From Hemerocallis citrina (lineage: Eukaryota; Streptophyta; Magnoliopsida; Asparagales; Asphodelaceae), in contig CM030362.1 in the NCBI GenBank assembly GCA_017893485.1, forward strand, positions 262,498,255 through 262,562,254: 64,000 nucleotides of DNA, read 5' to 3'. This document shows positions 10,162 through 22,098 of this stretch, piece after piece. Under the pieces are notes generated by a model. The model had not been told where the DNA came from and made no database searches. It saw only the letters and a list, made by a program, of their open reading frames with translations. The number at the start of each line of letters is the position of its first letter. Positions within the stretch are counted from its first letter, which is position 1. Made by a program: the position numbers and the translations under genes.

Positions 10162-11794
10162 AATAATAAAATAAAAAAAAGTTTCTCTCTCTAGAAAATC
10201 TAGAGAGAGATACTCCACGAAAAACCCCAAAACCAAAAGTAGCCGATCGAAGCTCTGATCGGGGAGGGGGGAGGACTCCCTCGCCATCCTCCTCCTCCTC
10301 CTCCTCCTTCCCCCCACCACCCCTTTACCCCGCCTCTGGAGCGGAGGTGAGACCGTCGGTGTAACCGACTAGGGATAGATGCAGATTTGTTTGGAGATCT
10401 GATGTATAGATGTGGTCGGCAAGGCAGGGATGACCGGCGTCAAGATGGCTGACGTCGAGGGGAGTGCTGCGCCGTCAGGAGAGGTGAAGGCTGAGCGGGA
10501 GTGGGAGTGACATCCGTCGGTGGGATGTACTGTCATTCTGAGGTCAGGCTGTCGTTTGAGGTCTGGCGTCTGGTGTCGGGGATGGCTCGTCGGCAGCATC
10601 AAGTTGCGGTTGAAGGCAGATAGGGATGACGTTAGGGCGGCGACAAGGTTGGAGGAGGAGATTGGATGGCTAGCTTCAGGTACGTGTGATCGACTGTGGG
10701 CGTGTGGTTGACAACACCGACTGGGTGACGTCGAGGGCAGAGTGAGAGGTGGCCGGTCGATGGCTTTGTCGGCGGTGTGCTGGCCAGGCAGAAGAGATCG
10801 ACGGCTTCGACCCATCACTGCAGATTGATATGACTTCCAGTTTGAAGAGTATGGGTTTGCTCACATGGTGTTTGGTGCAATGCCCATAAGAAGATGTGGA
10901 GGACGAGGGTGGTGGGAGAGTGAAGGAAGTGGTTGCAGGCATCTGACGTCGAGGCTGCCTCGGCTGGGGTGTTTGTCGGAAGAGTCGGCTCGTCGGAGTG
11001 AGGAGGGGGGGTTTGGGTTGAAATTTAAAATTTGATATTCAAATTAGAGTTTTTGAATTTCAAATTAGATTTGGGGAAAGATTCAGATGATTCAAATTTC
11101 GATTTAGGGTTTCGAAATTTAAATTTGAATTGGAAGTGTGGAGGGGGAGACTCCTTGAATTTGAAATTTCAATGTAGATTTTTGAAATTCAAATTTTAGT
11201 TGGGGAGTGTGAAGTGAATATTCTAGTGTAATTTGAATTCGAAACTAGATTTGTTTGTAATTTAAATTACATTTGGTGGAGTTATCGGTGAGTGCAAGCG
11301 TTATCATTTTTGGTTGAGAACAACGAATATTGTTGAGATCTTGATTTGACGCAATCGAAAGATGGTCCGCGGTGGGGTTGGTTTGGCGGATACACGACGG
11401 CAATGTCGTAGGGAGAGGAGTAAGCATGTCAGCAAGAGATGGTGGCTGTGGTTGTTGCCTGGAGGACGTTTGGGGGATGGTGAGGGAGTCTGAGGTGGAG
11501 AGCTAGATCGATGGATTTTGAATTCCAAATTTGATTTTTGTTGGAACTCAAGGTACATCTTGGAGGTTTTGATAAGAGAACATGGTGCAGATGCCTAGTC
11601 TACAAGTTTAGCTTGGGGAGAACTAGTTAGGGATGTAGGCTGTACTTTGTAATTATTCTCTGCTGTTCCGTTTAGGAACAGATAGATGTAAATTATTTGT
11701 ATTATTTGTTTCATTAATTTTTGATTAATGAAGCGGTGACTATGTCACCTTTTTTCGAAGTCAGAAAAAAAAAAAAAAGAAGAAAAAAAAAAAA
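10162..11794 (+). mobile_element. Non-autonomous LINE derivative, copy 1
   Basis: It starts near GTTTCTCTCTCTAGAAAA and has a GC-rich leader with (CTC)n and C-runs. A middle rich in GAAATTCAAATT-like units follows, then a 3' end with GATTAATGAAGCGGTGAC and an A-rich tail (11766-11794). The copy at 46151-48065, on the opposite strand, has the same plan and the same 3' end, and the autonomous LINE at 18360-45114 carries a close relative of this 3' block (ATTAATGAAGCGATGAC). No reverse transcriptase is encoded. It probably relies on a LINE enzyme that recognises the shared 3' end. The 5' boundary is approximate and the target duplication is lost in A-rich sequence. Confidence 0.65.
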
Positions 11795-12350
11795 CCAACT
11801 ATGGTCTGTTATCATTGCAAACTAAATTCCCAATCCTTAACATGTTTTCAGCACTCTTAGAAAGAAGGGGGAAAAAAAATCGGGGGAGAGAGAGAGAGAG
11901 AGAGAGTGACTACTACATTAATAATAGAAAGTTCACTATGAAGAGAAGGGATACAACTTTGAAAACTTTCATAGGCTTACTTTGAGAAGGCACAATGACC
12001 ACTAAATTGTTGGCTTTATAAGAGAAATTTCACTATGAAGAGAAGGGAAACAACATTGAAAACCTTCATAAGCTTACTTCCTTATACCCTAGAGCTACAA
12101 CACTATTTAAACTCACTGATCAAGTTTATGGTAGTTTACCGCAATTTACCCGTTTAAATTCTTGTAGATTCATTCATGAAAATTAATGTTCGAAAAGTAA
12201 TATTATCTACACTAGTAATATACACGTGTGATGTACATATTAATTTTTAAATTTTTTTATATGTGATACTCTGATTTACTGATTTACACGGGCGATGCAT
12301 GTCATAATAAATATGATTATATATTTTTAAAAGTAAATGTGAGAGCATCC
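11795..12350. other. Spacer with (GA)n and a short direct repeat
   Basis: No gene. A (GA)n tract lies at 11886-11907. The phrase TTCACTATGAAGAGAAGGGA occurs at ~11931 and again at ~12027, each followed by a related CAAC.TTGAAAAC stretch, so ~95 bp are duplicated in tandem. A CTAG terminus like that of the Helitron at 12799 occurs at 12212. Confidence 0.4.
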
Positions 12351-12352
12351 AC

Positions 12353-12470
12353 AGTCGTTTGCTATATTTGTCAATTTTCCATTTTTTGACAAATGAGACG
12401 CTGCAGTCGTTTACTATTTTGCCATTTTATAGCAAAATAGCTACAGTGTGTTCTCATTTATGAGAAATGA
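12353..12470 (+). repeat. Tourist-like MITE fragment
   Basis: GAGCATCCACAGTCGTTTGC resembles the terminus of the complete PIF/Harbinger-type MITE at 48197-48738 (GAGCATCTGCAGTTGTTCGC). A second GCAGTCGTTTACTA block lies at ~12404. No matching right terminus or TTA duplication was found, so this is a fragment at best. Confidence 0.35.
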
Positions 12471-12798
12471 ATTGGAGTTGCACGTGCGTTCTCATTTAAT
12501 TCATCTAAATGAAGACTATAATGAGAGAGTTGGAGTTGCACATGTGTTGCACGTAAGTAGGTCGATTTACAACTCAACTCTTCTATTATAATAGTTATTA
12601 TATATTATATTATAGATAGATAATAATTCACACGTGCGATGCACATTTAATATATTAAAAAAGTTAAAGTAAAAAGTCAGACGTGGTGAGGACTCGAACC
12701 TAAGACCTCCTTCATATTAGTTATGCACGTGCAATGCACAAGTTAGGTTGGTAGATTGACAAATTACACTAAGACCTTCTCCCATTATAGTATTATTA

Positions 12799-12975
12799 CT
12801 AGTAATTTACACGTGCGATGCACGTTTTAATAATTTCCAAAAAAAAAACTCTGACGTAGGGAGGATTTGAACCAGAAACCTTTTTTATATTAGTTATGTA
12901 CGTGCATTGCACACGTTGGTAGAATGACAAAATGACAAATGACAATAAGACATTCTCTCATTATAATATTAGAGA
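12799..12975 (-). mobile_element. Miniature Helitron-like element
   Basis: On the minus strand it starts TCTCTAATATTATAATGAGA at 12975, preceded by A. It ends in CTAG at 12799, followed by T, with a perfect 6-bp-stem hairpin ACGTGCATCGCACGT eight bases before the end. A 5'-TC start, CTAG end with a nearby hairpin, and insertion between A and T are the Helitron hallmarks. It encodes nothing. Related ends occur at 12212 and at 53556-54085. Confidence 0.6.
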
Positions 12976-12987
12976 TATATATAAAGA

Positions 12988-13160
12988 GAAAGTAATGCTA
13001 CATCCATTACCAATTTCACTACATTGCTCTTCACTACCTTAGGTGGCACACTCCAATAGGTAGGGGAAGATAGAGTAGGTGGGGAAACTCTCCAATAAAA
13101 GTATGGCACATAAGGTAGTAAACAAAATGGTAGTGAAATTGATAGTGGATAAAACATTAC

Positions 13161-13164
<4 letters not shown>
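12988..13164. mobile_element. Short MITE with ~35-bp terminal inverted repeats
   Basis: The left end AGTAATGCTACATCCATTAC, continuing into CAATTTCACTAC, is matched in inverted orientation by GTAGTGAAATTGATAGTGG and CATTACTCTTA at the right end, with one indel. It sits directly against an (AT)n tract, so the target duplication cannot be read. No coding capacity. Confidence 0.6.

Positions 13165-13897
<733 letters not shown>

Positions 13898-13948
<51 letters not shown>
13898..13948. repeat. (AT)n microsatellite between the two MITEs
   Basis: About 50 bp of AT dinucleotides lie exactly between the termini of MITE copies A and B. Confidence 0.9.
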
Positions 13949-13950
<2 letters not shown>

Positions 13951-14638
13951 GATATGCTCAGTTGAAAACGGATTTGTTTTCACGGGTTTGGAAAACAGCG
14001 ATCTGAGCCATCGGATCGATCATGATCGTGATCAGCGGCTCAGATCTGCCTCCCCATAACCCGTTTCAATAGTTGAGCGGAGGGTTATTTTGGGAATTTC
14101 GTCCCAAATAACTCTTCGCTGAACAGATTTTAAAAAAAATAATATAACTTAGGCCGTTGTTGGGAACAACGGCCTAGGTTATAAAAAATTGAATCATAGG
14201 CCGTTGTTTGGAACAACGGCCTTGTTTTCAATATTTATAACCTAGGTCGTTGTTTGGAACAAAGGCCTAGGTTATAAAATTTCTATAAATTTCTATAAAT
14301 TTTTAGAAATTTTATAACCTAGGCCTTTGTTCCAAACAACGGCCTAGGTTATAAATATTGAAAACAAGGCCGTTGTTCCAAACAACGGCCTATGATTCAA
14401 TTTTTTATAACCTAGGCCGTTGTTCCCAACAACGGCCTAAGTTATATCATTTTTATCAAAACGAATTAGGTGAAGAGTTATTTGGGACGGAATTCCCAAA
14501 ATAACCCTCCGCCACTTAAGTCATATAGGGTGATGGGCGGGATCGATCTGAGCCGCTGATCGCGATCATGATCGATCCGATGGCTCAGATTCGTGTTTTC
14601 CAACGCGTGAAAACAAACCCGTTTTCAACTGAGCATAT

Positions 14639-14641
<3 letters not shown>
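13949..14641. mobile_element. Hairpin-rich MITE, copy B
   Basis: It begins GGGATATGCTCAGTTGAAAA and ends with the mirror CAACTGAGCATATCCC. The interior repeats the plan of copy A: subterminal GTTTTCACGGG and GATCGTGATCAGCGGCTC blocks, the TTATTTTGGGAATTTCGTCC block, then nested CCGTTGTTCCAAACAACGG palindromes. It is flanked on both sides by (AT)n, as are the rice Micron elements, which insert into TA microsatellites. A and B differ in their outermost bases, so they are sister families or diverged copies rather than one duplication. Confidence 0.75.

Positions 14642-14722
<81 letters not shown>
14642..14722. repeat. (AT)n microsatellite
   Basis: About 80 bp of AT dinucleotides directly right of MITE copy B, followed by a TTAGAGATAGAGATTAGAGA run up to the solo LTR. 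Confidence 0.9.
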
Positions 14723-14727
<5 letters not shown>

Positions 14728-14747
14728 TTAGAGATAGAGATTAGAGA

Positions 14748-17726
14748 TGTCACGCCCCGCTTCCCAAAAACATGGAATACGAGCACGTGACGAAGCCCAG
14801 CGAATGATTTTTACATTATCCATAAGCTGTAGGATCGACTTAGCATCATAACAAGAATATAACCAGGTTTATATATAACCAAGCATGCATGAATAATTTC
14901 TAAAGCAACAGAAAATAGTTTGAAAACAAATAATAATGTCCACATAGTTTTCAAGTCTGGATCAAGTGTAAAATTCGGAAATGAGTCTTATACAGCGGAA
15001 GAAATTAATACCTTAAGGAAAGCAATTATTTAAACAAGTCCTTACTCCAAGCAAAGCCTGAAATGTCTGCTCGCCAATTCCAGCAGGTAGCTCGTCTCCC
15101 ACGTCTGCTTAATAAATATAAAGGAAAACAGGAAAAAAAAAACAAGAGAATATGCCCTTAGTGCAAGCTAGGGCCACAAATAGTAAAAACAAGTACAAGT
15201 AATGGGGAACAAGAATTGGAATCAAGAAGGTAACAGAGATACAACAAGTAGTGAAAAACCAAGAACTAGCTAGCAAGAGGGACATCTTAGTAAACAGGCT
15301 GGATAAGAATTACTAGTGACGAAACAAGTGACAAGTAAACACATAGGTTATCTAACCTCAAGTGACAGGTATCAAGTACAAGTGTCAGGTAATAAGTTTC
15401 GAGTCTAGTGTCATGTAACAAGTGCTAAGTCTAGTGTCAAGTATCAAGTTGTCAAGTCTCAAGTAACAAGTTGTCAAGTATCAGGTAACACGTATCAAGT
15501 TCAAGTTTCATGCTTCAAGTCTCATGTATCATGTTTCATGTATCATATCATCAAGTATCAAGTAACAAGTGTCATGTTCAAGTTTCATGTTCAAGTCTTG
15601 TAGTTATTACTATCTAGGTAGCACTTCATGCATCCATCTTTTTACTACATGGTTGCTACAGTCAAATCAATTTTGTTTAGTCCTAGTAATGGAGTCTATA
15701 GGGCGGCGTACTCAGGTTTCAAGTATCAAGTATCAGGTATCAGGCAGGCACGGTTCATGAATACGAAATTAAATAACAGGTTCCCGAAACGAGTTCGTGA
15801 ATACTAACAGGTTCAAGGACCACACAGTGGGTCCATGAATACAACAGGTTCATGAGCCAAGTAACTGGCTCCATGAATACATCAAGTGCAACAGGTTCAT
15901 GAACCGAGTACTGGAAAACACGGGCCCCCTTCTGAGTACACTTACCTATATTGTCCACTGCTATGGTCTTTCCCTTAAACCCCGACTTGTTACTTTTATT
16001 AATTCTTATCAAGCAAGCATACATATGTGCGAAACAAGTCAAGAAATCAGGGTCATGTACATGGAATAAGCTTAGGATAATTATATGGCATAATCGAGGG
16101 TCGACATGAATAAATTTCCCAGCTAAAATGTTCAGGCAGAATTTGTGTATTTGTATTTATGCATATGAAATAGTGTTGAAATAATGTAAATTAATTCTGG
16201 AAAAAATTGGGGATGTCCTATAGGGTGTCCAGCAATTACATATAAAATTTCAAGTCAAACGCTTGCTGCTAACATGTGTCTACAAATATAGGGCTCCTTA
16301 ATCTCATGTGTTCATGTGTCCAAGGGGTACAAGAGTCCAAGTAATTGTAGTTTAACACAATGAAATTTTTGTGACTCTTAGAATTATAAAATTTTGGAGG
16401 TTTGATAATGATCAACAACGATAGTCAATGAGTCACAATTCTAACTATTTGTAGTATTTTTCAAGGGATGCTTGTACTAGAACAAATAAATTGTACAAGA
16501 GATACTTGCCTTAATTGACGACGGTAGATCCGATTGTTGAAGAAAATTGGATCGAAAAATCTCGAAAGAAGTCTTCCAAAAGCACGTGTGAAGCACGTGC
16601 AAAGATCGACCGTAGATCGAGTTTTCCCTCACACCAGATCGTCGAGAACAGCAAACGGCAAGGTGGGATTTGGTGCGGCAAAACAACAAAGCAGCAAACG
16701 CAGCAAATCGGATCGCTTCCTCACAGCGGATCTGGGGCCGAATAGGAAACAGTGATCCCGGGATTCGCTGTGGCAAAACACCAAGTAGCGATTAGAGTGG
16801 CTCGATCGCACGGATCTTGAAGCAATCCGACGCCTGAGATTGGATCTCTCCCAATTCAGCGTCATCTTCCTTCTTCTTCAATAGCGAGAAAGAGAGAGCA
16901 TGCGAACGGTGGCGACGGCACGGTGCGATCGTGGCAACGACGTTCGCGGAGAGGCGAGGTGGCTGACGACGGCGGAGGGGTTGGCGGCACGACGTCGGGG
17001 TGGCGATGGCGGAGCTGGTGCGTGCTCTGTTCTTGGGTTCGAACAGGGGAGTGATTTTGGGGAAGTGGGTTTGGGGTGTTGGTAGTGGACGGAGGTCGAG
17101 GAGGATGAGGGGGAGATGAGGCGATGGAGGTGAGGCGGCCGGAGGGCGAGGTGATGGAGGTATGGGTAATGGCGAAAGTTTGGGTTCGGAGTGGGTTCGA
17201 TGGTGAAGATGATGGTGGTTGTGAGATGGCGGTGGTGGTGGTTGGGTGCTGACGAAGAGCGGGTGGTGAAGACGAGAGGAAGGCGAAGGTCTTGGTGGTG
17301 ATCGGAGGTGGGAGATTGGTTTCGAAATCGAAGGAGAAAGAAGCGGATGTGGAAGAGATGGGGTAGCGGCGGGTTAGTTAGGGTAGAACAGTGATGAGTA
17401 GGGGTTAGGGTTAGGGTAGGTTTATATAGTATAGGGTTTGGGTTTGTGGGTTTTAGGATATCCGAATTGAATAGGACCCAATAGAAGAATTGGTCAAAAT
17501 GCAATAAAATGGGGAATAAAAAGATAAATGAGAAGATATAGTCAATTCTTCATGAAAAACGACACAGAGTGCACACAAATGAATTCGATAAAAGGACCAA
17601 AAATTGAGTCGAAAACAATTTAATGTTTTATTCAATCTGAAACAAATACATGGTTTCAAGTAGATGAAGGAGTACAATGAGACAAAATGCAGTATAAAAT
17701 ACAAATACTGGGAAACAGGAGTTACA
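14748..17726 (-). repeat. Solo LTR of a long-LTR gypsy family, copy 2
   Basis: The plus strand begins TGTCACGCCCCG and ends GGAGTTACA, and a perfect 5-bp duplication AGAGA flanks it (14743-14747 and 17727-17731). This is what a solo LTR left by LTR-LTR recombination looks like. Length is 2979 bp. Sense is on the minus strand: TATA box and CCCTAACCC near 17435-17399, then a GC-rich C/T-biased leader, then the AATTAAG|GCAAGT candidate donor (~16510) and a long AT-rich tail. It is the inverted relative of 2885-6354. The 208-residue proline/serine/histidine-rich open frame at 16878-17504 is its leader, not a gene. Confidence 0.85.
15355..15760 (-). repeat. Minisatellite of CTTGATACTTGTTA-like units in solo LTR copy 2
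   Basis: Many degenerate units of CAAGTATCAAGT / CATGTATCATG / CAAGTCTCAAGT run through 15355-15600 and again at 15715-15745. Solo LTR copy 1 has a much shorter array of the same unit at 5680-5750. The array has expanded since the copies diverged. Confidence 0.75.
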
Positions 17727-17731
17727 AGAGA

Positions 17732-18354
17732 TTATACAAAGAAAGTGTGTGTTTGGTCCTAGATTTACGTATAATGCACATGTCCATTTAGATGAATTAA
17801 AAATTGGTGCTAATTATCATGCTATGGAAAAAGAAATGAGGCTAAAATTAACTGGATTAATAAATAAATAAAAATAAAAAATAAAAAAAACGTTCAAATT
17901 GCATGTACTAAGAATCTAGCAAGCTGTAATCCAAATTCCAATCCTGGATATGTGTGGTTGGACGGCAAGTGCCTTTTAACTTTTACTGAGTTAGTATCTT
18001 ATGTAAATTCTACAAAATTTTAGTAATTCTGAAAGAATGTATTGCAAGTCTCTACTCAACACATTGACACAAAGAAGCTCTCTTCCTAAAGTGGAGAGTA
18101 ACTGTACTTCGAGAACAGATGGTCGAGAATTAGATTAATTCAAATTACTTCAGTTTTGAAAGAAATTAATAACTGATAACCTTGATTTACTATTATAACT
18201 AGAAAATTCAGTTGTGTGGATCCATTTATGACACGATTAAGTACATCTTCATTTATTTCATTAAAAATCACTGAATATTAATATGCATCGGATAATCAAT
18301 AAATGAGATTCTAATGTGAAAGCTTTAGAAACATACAACAGTAACATGAATAAG
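17732..18354. other. AT-rich spacer; one short unidentified open stretch
   Basis: No recognised gene. A plus-strand stretch near 17732-17872 is open for about 45 codons (FGPRFTYNAHVHLDE.., ending TAA) and reads unlike random AT-rich DNA, but it has no start codon and I do not recognise it. The rest is A/T-rich. Confidence 0.35.
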
Positions 18355-18359
18355 GCAAC

Positions 18360-19534
18360 CACTCATCGAAAAAATTGATAGAAGGTTGTCCGGATGAAAG
18401 GACAGATATCTATCTCTGGGAGGAAGATTAACCCTGCTGAACTTGGTCATAAGCAGCATCCTAGTTTATCTTATGTCGATGAACGAATTGCCAAGATGGG
18501 TGGTGAACGAAATCGACAAATGCAGGAGAAGATTTATGTGGAAAGGCGCGGATGAGAACAATAAAGACTACCACCTAGTGAAATGGGGTAAGGTATGTAA
18601 GAAGAAAAGCTGTGAGGGGCTTGGGGAGCTAGATCTTAGGGACATGAATAAAGCACTACCCAGTAAATGGTGGTGGAAAATGAGGCCCAAGCGCAATATA
18701 TGGTGGTCAAAGTCATTCGCATCATATAGAAGAGGGAAGAAATTCAGATTTGGCAGACGAGAAGGGAAAGGAAAAGTCTCATATCTATGGAAAGGGATTG
18801 CTAAGGTTGGAGAGATCTATCATGATAACACTAGGTACAGAATTGATAATGGGAAAGACACCAGATTCTAGAAGGATAAATGGTGCGGAGATAACACTTT
18901 GCTAAGTCTATTCCCGGAGGTGGCAAAGGCTACGATCAACACGGATACGCTAGTGGCAGACGTTTGGCGGAACCAGAGACTCAGGCTACAGGCCATTCAG
19001 TACATCAACCAAGGTAGTGCGACCCAGCTCCAAAATCTAAAGAACTTCATCAGATCTGAAGGCAAGTACACAAACAGTGCGGAGGACGAGAGGATTTGGA
19101 ACTTACAGCCGATAAATGGATTTTCAGTTAAATCCATGTATAACTGGTTAAATGACTGGGGAACAAGGTGCTCTGAAGCGGACGTTTTATGGAAAACCTA
19201 CGCTCCACTTAAAGTTAGGATATTCCTGTAGCTGGTTAAGAACGACGCGATTCTGTTCAAGATTAATCTTCTAAAAAGAAATATGCCCATTAACGCAAAC
19301 TGCAATAGATGTATTCAAATTGAGGAGGGCACAAACCATTTGTTCCTCTTATGCCCTAGGGTTAGGTTAGCGTGGGAGTTCGTGTGCCTAGAATTCAGAT
19401 GTCTTGAGTGCCCTAGTTCTATAGCTGAGGTATGGAGAGCGTGGAAAGTAGACAGAGTTAACAAAGAGGATAGGTCGGCATGGGATATCTCGGTAGCAGC
19501 TACTATATGGGGCCTATGGCTAAACCGTAATGAC
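18360..19534 (+). pseudogene. LINE (L1-type) ORF2 C-terminal part, 5'-truncated, first segment
   Basis: The frame reads as the end of a plant L1 reverse transcriptase and the region beyond it: KIDRRLSG, then SLGGRLTLLNLVISSILVY near 18430, then ELPRWVVNEIDKCRRRFMW, and a downstream zinc-binding (zf-RVT-like) region with CNRCIQIEEGTNHLFLLC (19302-19353). The catalytic domains and endonuclease are missing, as in a normal 5'-truncated LINE copy. In-frame stops follow DTRF (TAG ending 18871) and VRIFL (TAG ending 19231), so it is dead. The frame stops at 19534 because a copia element inserted there; the protein resumes at 44749 in the same frame (..LNRND / LCFRNVN..). Confidence 0.88.
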
Positions 19535-20200
19535 TATTAGGAATTGTGGCCTCAAATACACGTAGGCACTGAGTACTTGAAGTTGGAGAAGAAAAGGATC
19601 AGACAAAGAAGCAAGAGAAGACAAGCAGCAAGTAGAAGAATGCAGCCTGGAGAGTTGCGGTCGACCGACCTAGTCTGCTGAGAGTTCTTCAAGTGTACAG
19701 GTCCAACAGAGGAGAGGATAGTCGACCGACCTTGGGGGTGCAGTCGACCGGTCAGCTCTCGGGCTTGGTTCTATACGTTACAGTCGACCGACCTTGGGGA
19801 TGCGGTCGACCGAATTCGACTGCTGATTGTTTTTGGGCTTACGAGTTTAAAGGCCCAATTGTTAGTTTTGTGTTTATCTTTTAAGGTTTACTTGAGGGCA
19901 ATATATATGGTCATAAACTCTAGGGTTTAGTTGATCTAATCATTGTTCAACTTCAAGAGGGGATTGTGCCGAGTGTTTTGAAGGTGAGAGATAGAGATTG
20001 AGAGTTGTAATCTCTTTTGTAATCTTTGTATTTCTTGGGTAATAAGAAGTGTTGTTTATCTCTGCATATTGATTGTATTCTTGTGAGATCTTGCATATTG
20101 TGGTGACTTGTTCTTGGTTCATCTAAGACTTGGGAGTTTCTATTGCTTGTGGTGTGTTTCTGCTATTAGCACTACGAGTTGTGGGGTAGATCCTCGGACA
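19535..20200 (+). repeat. 5' LTR of the copia element
   Basis: 666 bp from TATTAGGAATTGTGGCC to ..CTCGGACA, two bases before the PBS. It contains five GTCGACCG motifs within about 160 bp (19660-19812). The same motif recurs in the 3' LTR at 44216-44395. Confidence 0.85.
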
Positions 20201-20226
20201 AGTGGTATCAGAGCAGTTGGTTCGAG

Positions 20227-21546
20227 ATGGCCGATAATAAGATGAAGATCGAGAGATTCGATGGGAGTGACTTTGCGATGTGGAAGATTCAGTTAATAGC
20301 ATATCGTCGTCAGAAAGATCTTAATGGTCCGTTGTTTGATGAGAAGCCGGTAGGTGCAGACAAGGATGTGAAGGTCTTAGCGGATTGGAATCGTTTGGAT
20401 CAGAAGGTGCTGGGGCAGATTCAGTTGGGGCTGAGTAGGAAGGCATTATTTCATATCTCGAAGGCAAAGACCACAAAGGAGGTTATGGAGATTCTCACGG
20501 ATATGTATGAGAAACCGTCGGCATCTAATCAAATTCTTCATCTGAAGAATTGGTTAAAATGAAGTTGAAGGAAGGGGTTCAGTAGCAGATCATGTGAACA
20601 ATTACTGTATAGTTTACAACCAGATGGAAGCTGCAGGTTTGAAGTTTTCAGAAAAGGGGTAGTCATTGTTACTTCTATCAACTTTATCCGATAGTTATGC
20701 TACGGTGGAACAGACTATTACAGATACTATCATAGATTCGACGACTCTATAGGATGTGGTGAGTAGTATTCTGAACGAGGAGGTGAGAAGGGTGAGAAAC
20801 GGGGGATATCCATCATCATCTTCTAGAGATTCCGCCATGTACGTTGAGAAGATACGTGGAAAATCTAAGAGCAGTCGAAGAAGAAAGGATCATAGTAGTT
20901 CATCTGAGAATGAGTCTGATGACAGCGATGGAGGACATGGACCAGAGTGTTGGTATTGTCACAAGAAGGGTCACATGATGTGCAGTTTTAATGCTTATAT
21001 GAAGAAGAAGCAAGAGAAACAGAAGAAAGATACTCCAAAGGAAGCTCATGTGAGGCTTGTTGAGGATCTATGCTTATCAGCTCGGGAGGAGTTGGGCACT
21101 CAAGATTGGTGTATTGATTCGGGACCTTCTTTTCATTGCACTCTGAGGAGAAAGGTATTTGATGACTACGAGGAGGGTTCTTTTGGAGATGTGATCATGG
21201 AAAATGGTTACCGGTGTCCTGTACGTGGGGTTGGTACTGTTCGCGTCAACACCATTGATGATCGAGTGTTTTCTTACTGGAGACAAGGCATGTTCCAGAC
21301 TTGAAGGAAAATCTTATCTCGATTGGAAGGCTAGACAGGGGAGGGGGGTTGTCTACTACAGTTGGTAGTGAGTAGTGGTGTATAGCTGCAGGTTCAAGGA
21401 TGATTGCAAAAGGAAAGCGTGAGGGAATGCTGTATTTTCTTAGAGACGTGAGGGGCATTTCTTTTGTAGTTGACTCTCAGCCGGAATCGAGTAGTAGGTT
21501 GTGTAGGGTGCAACCGAGTTCTTTCAGTTGTGGATGAGAGGTTACT
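20227..21546 (+). pseudogene. copia gag-protease, decayed
   Basis: The frame starts at the ATG 13 bases after the PBS. The N-terminus (MKIERFDGSDFAMWKIQL, residues 5-22) is the start of copia Gag. The frame breaks near 20560-20580 and picks up in another frame as SVADHVNNYCIVYNQMEAAG. In-frame TAG codons follow at ~20660 and ~20750. Further on are a CCHC-type knuckle CWYCHKKGHMMCSFN with its last Cys lost, and the copia protease start WCIDSGPSFHC, where DSG is the active site. The next conserved part, VPDLKENLISIGRL, is in a shifted frame at ~21293. Function is lost. In a live element, Gag forms particles and the protease cuts the polyprotein. Confidence 0.85.
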
Positions 21547-22084
21547 AATTTAGTGGGAGCTGCTGGCCATGTAAGTGATCCTAGAGGGCAAGACGTTGCT
21601 GCGGAAAGGGTACTTTGGGAATTGGTAGTTGAAGCTTCAAGTCGCTCTTGTGTGATAGAGAGCACTGGTATCGATATGCGGGGTGATGTCAATGAGGGTA
21701 ACCGAATTGGGACTGTAGGGGTTGAACATTCTGCAGAGTTTGTGGAGGTGTCGTCCACGGAGGTTTCTAATGTAGATGGTGCATTCAGAGGCTTTGAACC
21801 ATGTCCGATGTTGATGGAGATCTTGCGAGTTGGGGAGTCTCATAACATGGAATCCGACACGGGAGATTGTTTCTCCGGTATTCGTGCTCTATGCGATTGG
21901 TGGAGCACATCCTTCATGAGGCGATGATGGGTGGTTGGTACACTCCACGTATGGAGTGGCGGAGGTGCTCTTCATGAGAGTGAGGAGTACTTGAGTCTTC
22001 CATGAGAGTGGGAGATTGACAAAGATAATGCGAGGTGAAGATTGCAATAACTTTGGAGCGTTGTGTTTGGTCCAAGTGGGAGAT
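21547..22084 (+). other. copia internal 3' region without integrase or reverse transcriptase
   Basis: Between the decayed protease and the polypurine tract, where ~3 kb of integrase, RT and RNase H should be, there are only ~540 bases. A 124-codon open frame (21553-21927) encodes an acidic protein (for example RGDVNEGNRIGTVGVEHSAE) that I cannot assign. It may be what remains after a deletion, or extra sequence picked up by a non-autonomous element. The segment ends with CTCTTCATGAGAGTGAGGAG-type repeats and the polypurine tract at 22074-22084. Confidence 0.5.
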
Positions 22085-22098
22085 TGTTAGGAATTATG
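22085..22098 (+). repeat. copia 3' LTR, first 14 bases before the nested insertion
   Basis: TGTTAGGAATTATG follows the polypurine tract directly and matches the 5' LTR start. The last five bases, TTATG, are the target duplication of the nested gypsy element. The LTR continues at 44107 (GCCTCAAATACACG), matching 19549 onward in the 5' LTR. Confidence 0.9.

Noticed and set aside
16477..16865. Overlapping open frames on both strands near the solo LTR donor site
   Set aside because: They lie in LTR leader sequence and are not conserved in the other copy.
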